From assembly GCA_963744345.1 (NCBI GenBank), contig CAVUTD010000014.1, forward strand, positions 168,615 to 232,614: DNA of 64,000 nt. Reading direction: 5' to 3'. Below the pieces are notes generated by a model. It was not told where the DNA came from. It saw only the letters and a program-made list of their open reading frames with translations, and did no database searches. The DNA is from DASTFP01 sp963744345 (GTDB lineage Bacteria; Verrucomicrobiota; Verrucomicrobiia; Chthoniobacterales; Terrimicrobiaceae). This document shows positions 62,579 through 64,000 of the stretch, piece by piece (the stretch's first letter is position 1; every line of letters begins with the position of its first letter). The position numbers and the translations under genes are program-made.

Positions 62579-64000
62579 GTGCTGCGCCCACTTTATCAAG
62601 AGCCTTTCCGTCCCCAATTTCATTTCACGCCAGAGCGGAACTGGATGAACGATCCGAACGGGATGGTCTATCACGACGGTGAATACCATCTCTTCTACCA
62701 ATACAATCCCTTTGGCGACAAATGGGGCCATATGAGTTGGGGCCATGCTGTCAGCAGAGACCTCGTTCATTGGAAACACCTCCCAGTCGCCTTAGCTGAG
62801 GAGGGAAACCTCCGGATTTACTCAGGTTCTGCGGTCGTGGATTTTGCCAACTCGAGTGGTTTTGGAACAGACCGCCCTCCGCTGGTCGCCATCTATACGG
62901 GACACCGCGAGGAGAGCGGCACCAGTCAGCGGGTGGAAGATCAACGATTGGCCTACAGCAATGATCGTGGGCGGACATGGACACACTACCCTGGCAATCC
63001 GGTCCTTGATATCGGCTTGCCCGATTTTCGCGATCCGAAGGTCTTCTGGCACGAGCAGACGAAGCGATGGATCATGGCCGTAGTCCTGCCCATGGCAACG
63101 AAGATCGGGCTCTACGCTTCGGCAGATCTCAAACGCTGGACGCCCCTCAGCGAGTTCGGCCCGGCAGGTGTCTGGCGGGATCCAACTATATGGGAATGCC
63201 CGGACTTGTTTTCGCTCGAAGTTGAGGGAGAGCCGGGGCCAGGGAAGTGGGTGCTTATTGTCAACATCAACCCAGGCGGTCCCGCGGGCGGCTCCGGAAC
63301 CCAATACTTTGTTGGCGAGTTTGACGGCATCCAATTCGTTTGCGATCCGGACCATTCCGGCGAAGCGGTCGTCTGGCTCGACCACGGGAGCGATTTCTAC
63401 GCCGGGGTCACGTGGGCAAACGTTCCCGAGTCCGATGGACGGCGCATTCTCCTCGCGTGGATGAGCAACTGGGCATATACGCTCGACGTGCCCACCAGCC
63501 CATGGCGCAGCGCCATGACTATTCCTCGGTCTCTTACTCTGAGGCGCACCTCCGCTGGCTTGCGGTTGGCGCAAAGACCGGTCGAGGAACTCGCGATTCT
63601 GCGAGAGGAACCCGCGCACGAATTCCTCGGTGGATCTTTCGCAGCTGCCGATCTCTGGCTCTATCAACGAAGCGATCTCAACGAATTGCTCGACGTGGAG
63701 ATGACCTTCTCTGAGATTGTCCCGAGCGCGCCATTTGTGATAAACATTCACACTGGCACCGCGGAGGTCACCGCGATCGCGATAGACCCGAGCGAGGGCC
63801 AACTTACCATCGATCGCACGCATTCGGGCATCAAAGAATTCCATCCGGCATTCGCCGCTTCCTCCAGACATGCCGCGCCACTGCGAATTGCCAATGGCAT
63901 TCTCAAGATCCGATTTCTCTTGGATACTTCATCGCTCGAAATTTTCGCGCAGGACGGCGAAATCGCTTTGACAGACCTCATCTTCCCGAGTGCCGGCAAG
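62579..64000 (+). CDS. GH32 glycosidase (invertase/levanase type), cut by window edge
   Basis: 474 codons visible, running past the right edge. The five-bladed propeller motifs are clear: NWMNDPNGMVYHDGEYHLFY (nucleophile Asp), GHAVSRDLVHW, the FRDPKVFW block with the transition-state Asp, and WECPDLF with the acid/base Glu. The later part is the start of the C-terminal beta-sandwich (LDTSSLEIFAQDGEIALTDL). It splits beta-fructosidic bonds in sucrose, inulin or levan. GTG 62579 is the only upstream start before a stop; no signal peptide is present, so it acts in the cytoplasm. Only a few residues should be missing. Confidence 0.9.
   Translation, partial: MLRPLYQEPFRPQFHFTPERNWMNDPNGMVYHDGEYHLFYQYNPFGDKWGHMSWGHAVSRDLVHWKHLPVALAEEGNLRIYSGSAVVDFANSSGFGTDRPPLVAIYTGHREESGTSQRVEDQRLAYSNDRGRTWTHYPGNPVLDIGLPDFRDPKVFWHEQTKRWIMAVVLPMATKIGLYASADLKRWTPLSEFGPAGVWRDPTIWECPDLFSLEVEGEPGPGKWVLIVNINPGGPAGGSGTQYFVGEFDGIQFVCDPDHSGEAVVWLDHGSDFYAGVTWANVPESDGRRILLAWMSNWAYTLDVPTSPWRSAMTIPRSLTLRRTSAGLRLAQRPVEELAILREEPAHEFLGGSFAAADLWLYQRSDLNELLDVEMTFSEIVPSAPFVINIHTGTAEVTAIAIDPSEGQLTIDRTHSGIKEFHPAFAASSRHAAPLRIANGILKIRFLLDTSSLEIFAQDGEIALTDLIFPSAGK

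Overview
The window reads as chromosomal DNA of a soil-type bacterium, most likely Verrucomicrobiota (Chthoniobacterales-like). The grounds are indirect: a sigma factor translationally coupled to a giant Ser/Thr kinase, a DLG-type kinase, two REP-like double hairpins starting TGTAGCG, and many secreted or lipoprotein hypotheticals. No rRNA or ribosomal protein gene is present to settle the phylum.

The window has two very different parts. Positions 1 to about 25.4 kb form an accessory carbon-catabolism island. It holds two RbsABC-type sugar ABC transporters, a SorC-type and a DeoR-type regulator, an MDR-type and an SDR-type dehydrogenase, a pyruvate/acetoin-dehydrogenase-like E1 alpha/beta/E2 set, a divergent class II aldolase homologue, an FGGY kinase, a PfkB kinase and a HAD phosphatase. 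Much of it is decaying: the HAD, PfkB, E2, FGGY and second binding-protein genes all carry frameshifts. Relics of an IS4-type transposase, a DUF4338 (DruA-like) protein, a second Ohr protein and a truncated copy of the MDR dehydrogenase lie between intact genes. The set looks like import and oxidation of a sugar or polyol, kinase activation, aldol-type cleavage and thiamine-dependent acyl-CoA formation. The substrate cannot be named from sequence.

The island stops at a tRNA-Asn gene (26.06-26.14 kb, minus strand) whose 3' end is repeated twice in the preceding 250 bp. This is the pattern left by integration at a tRNA.

From 26 kb to the right end almost every gene is intact. In order: CorA-type transporter; DoxX protein with a divergent Cys-rich regulator; DUF488; PAS-PP2C phosphatase; VOC protein; thioredoxin 2; a probable metal-related group (49-aa lipoprotein, His-rich outer-membrane protein, CxxC protein); SGNH hydrolase; Gfo/Idh oxidoreductase; gluconokinase coupled by ATGA to a 1134-aa ATPase-TPR-PP2C protein; PPK2; an orphan sugar-binding protein; an ECF sigma factor coupled by ATGA to a 1191-aa zinc ribbon-kinase-ATPase-TPR protein; FNT channel; YCII; HlyIII; SurE; DUF892; LOG; DAHP synthase; QueH; lipoprotein; secreted protein; tRNA-His, whose tail is also repeated downstream; amidase; GH13; and GH32 running off the right edge. 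Three large signalling proteins (two PP2C phosphatases, one kinase) within 20 kb and the two tRNA-tail repeat arrays are the most unusual aspects.
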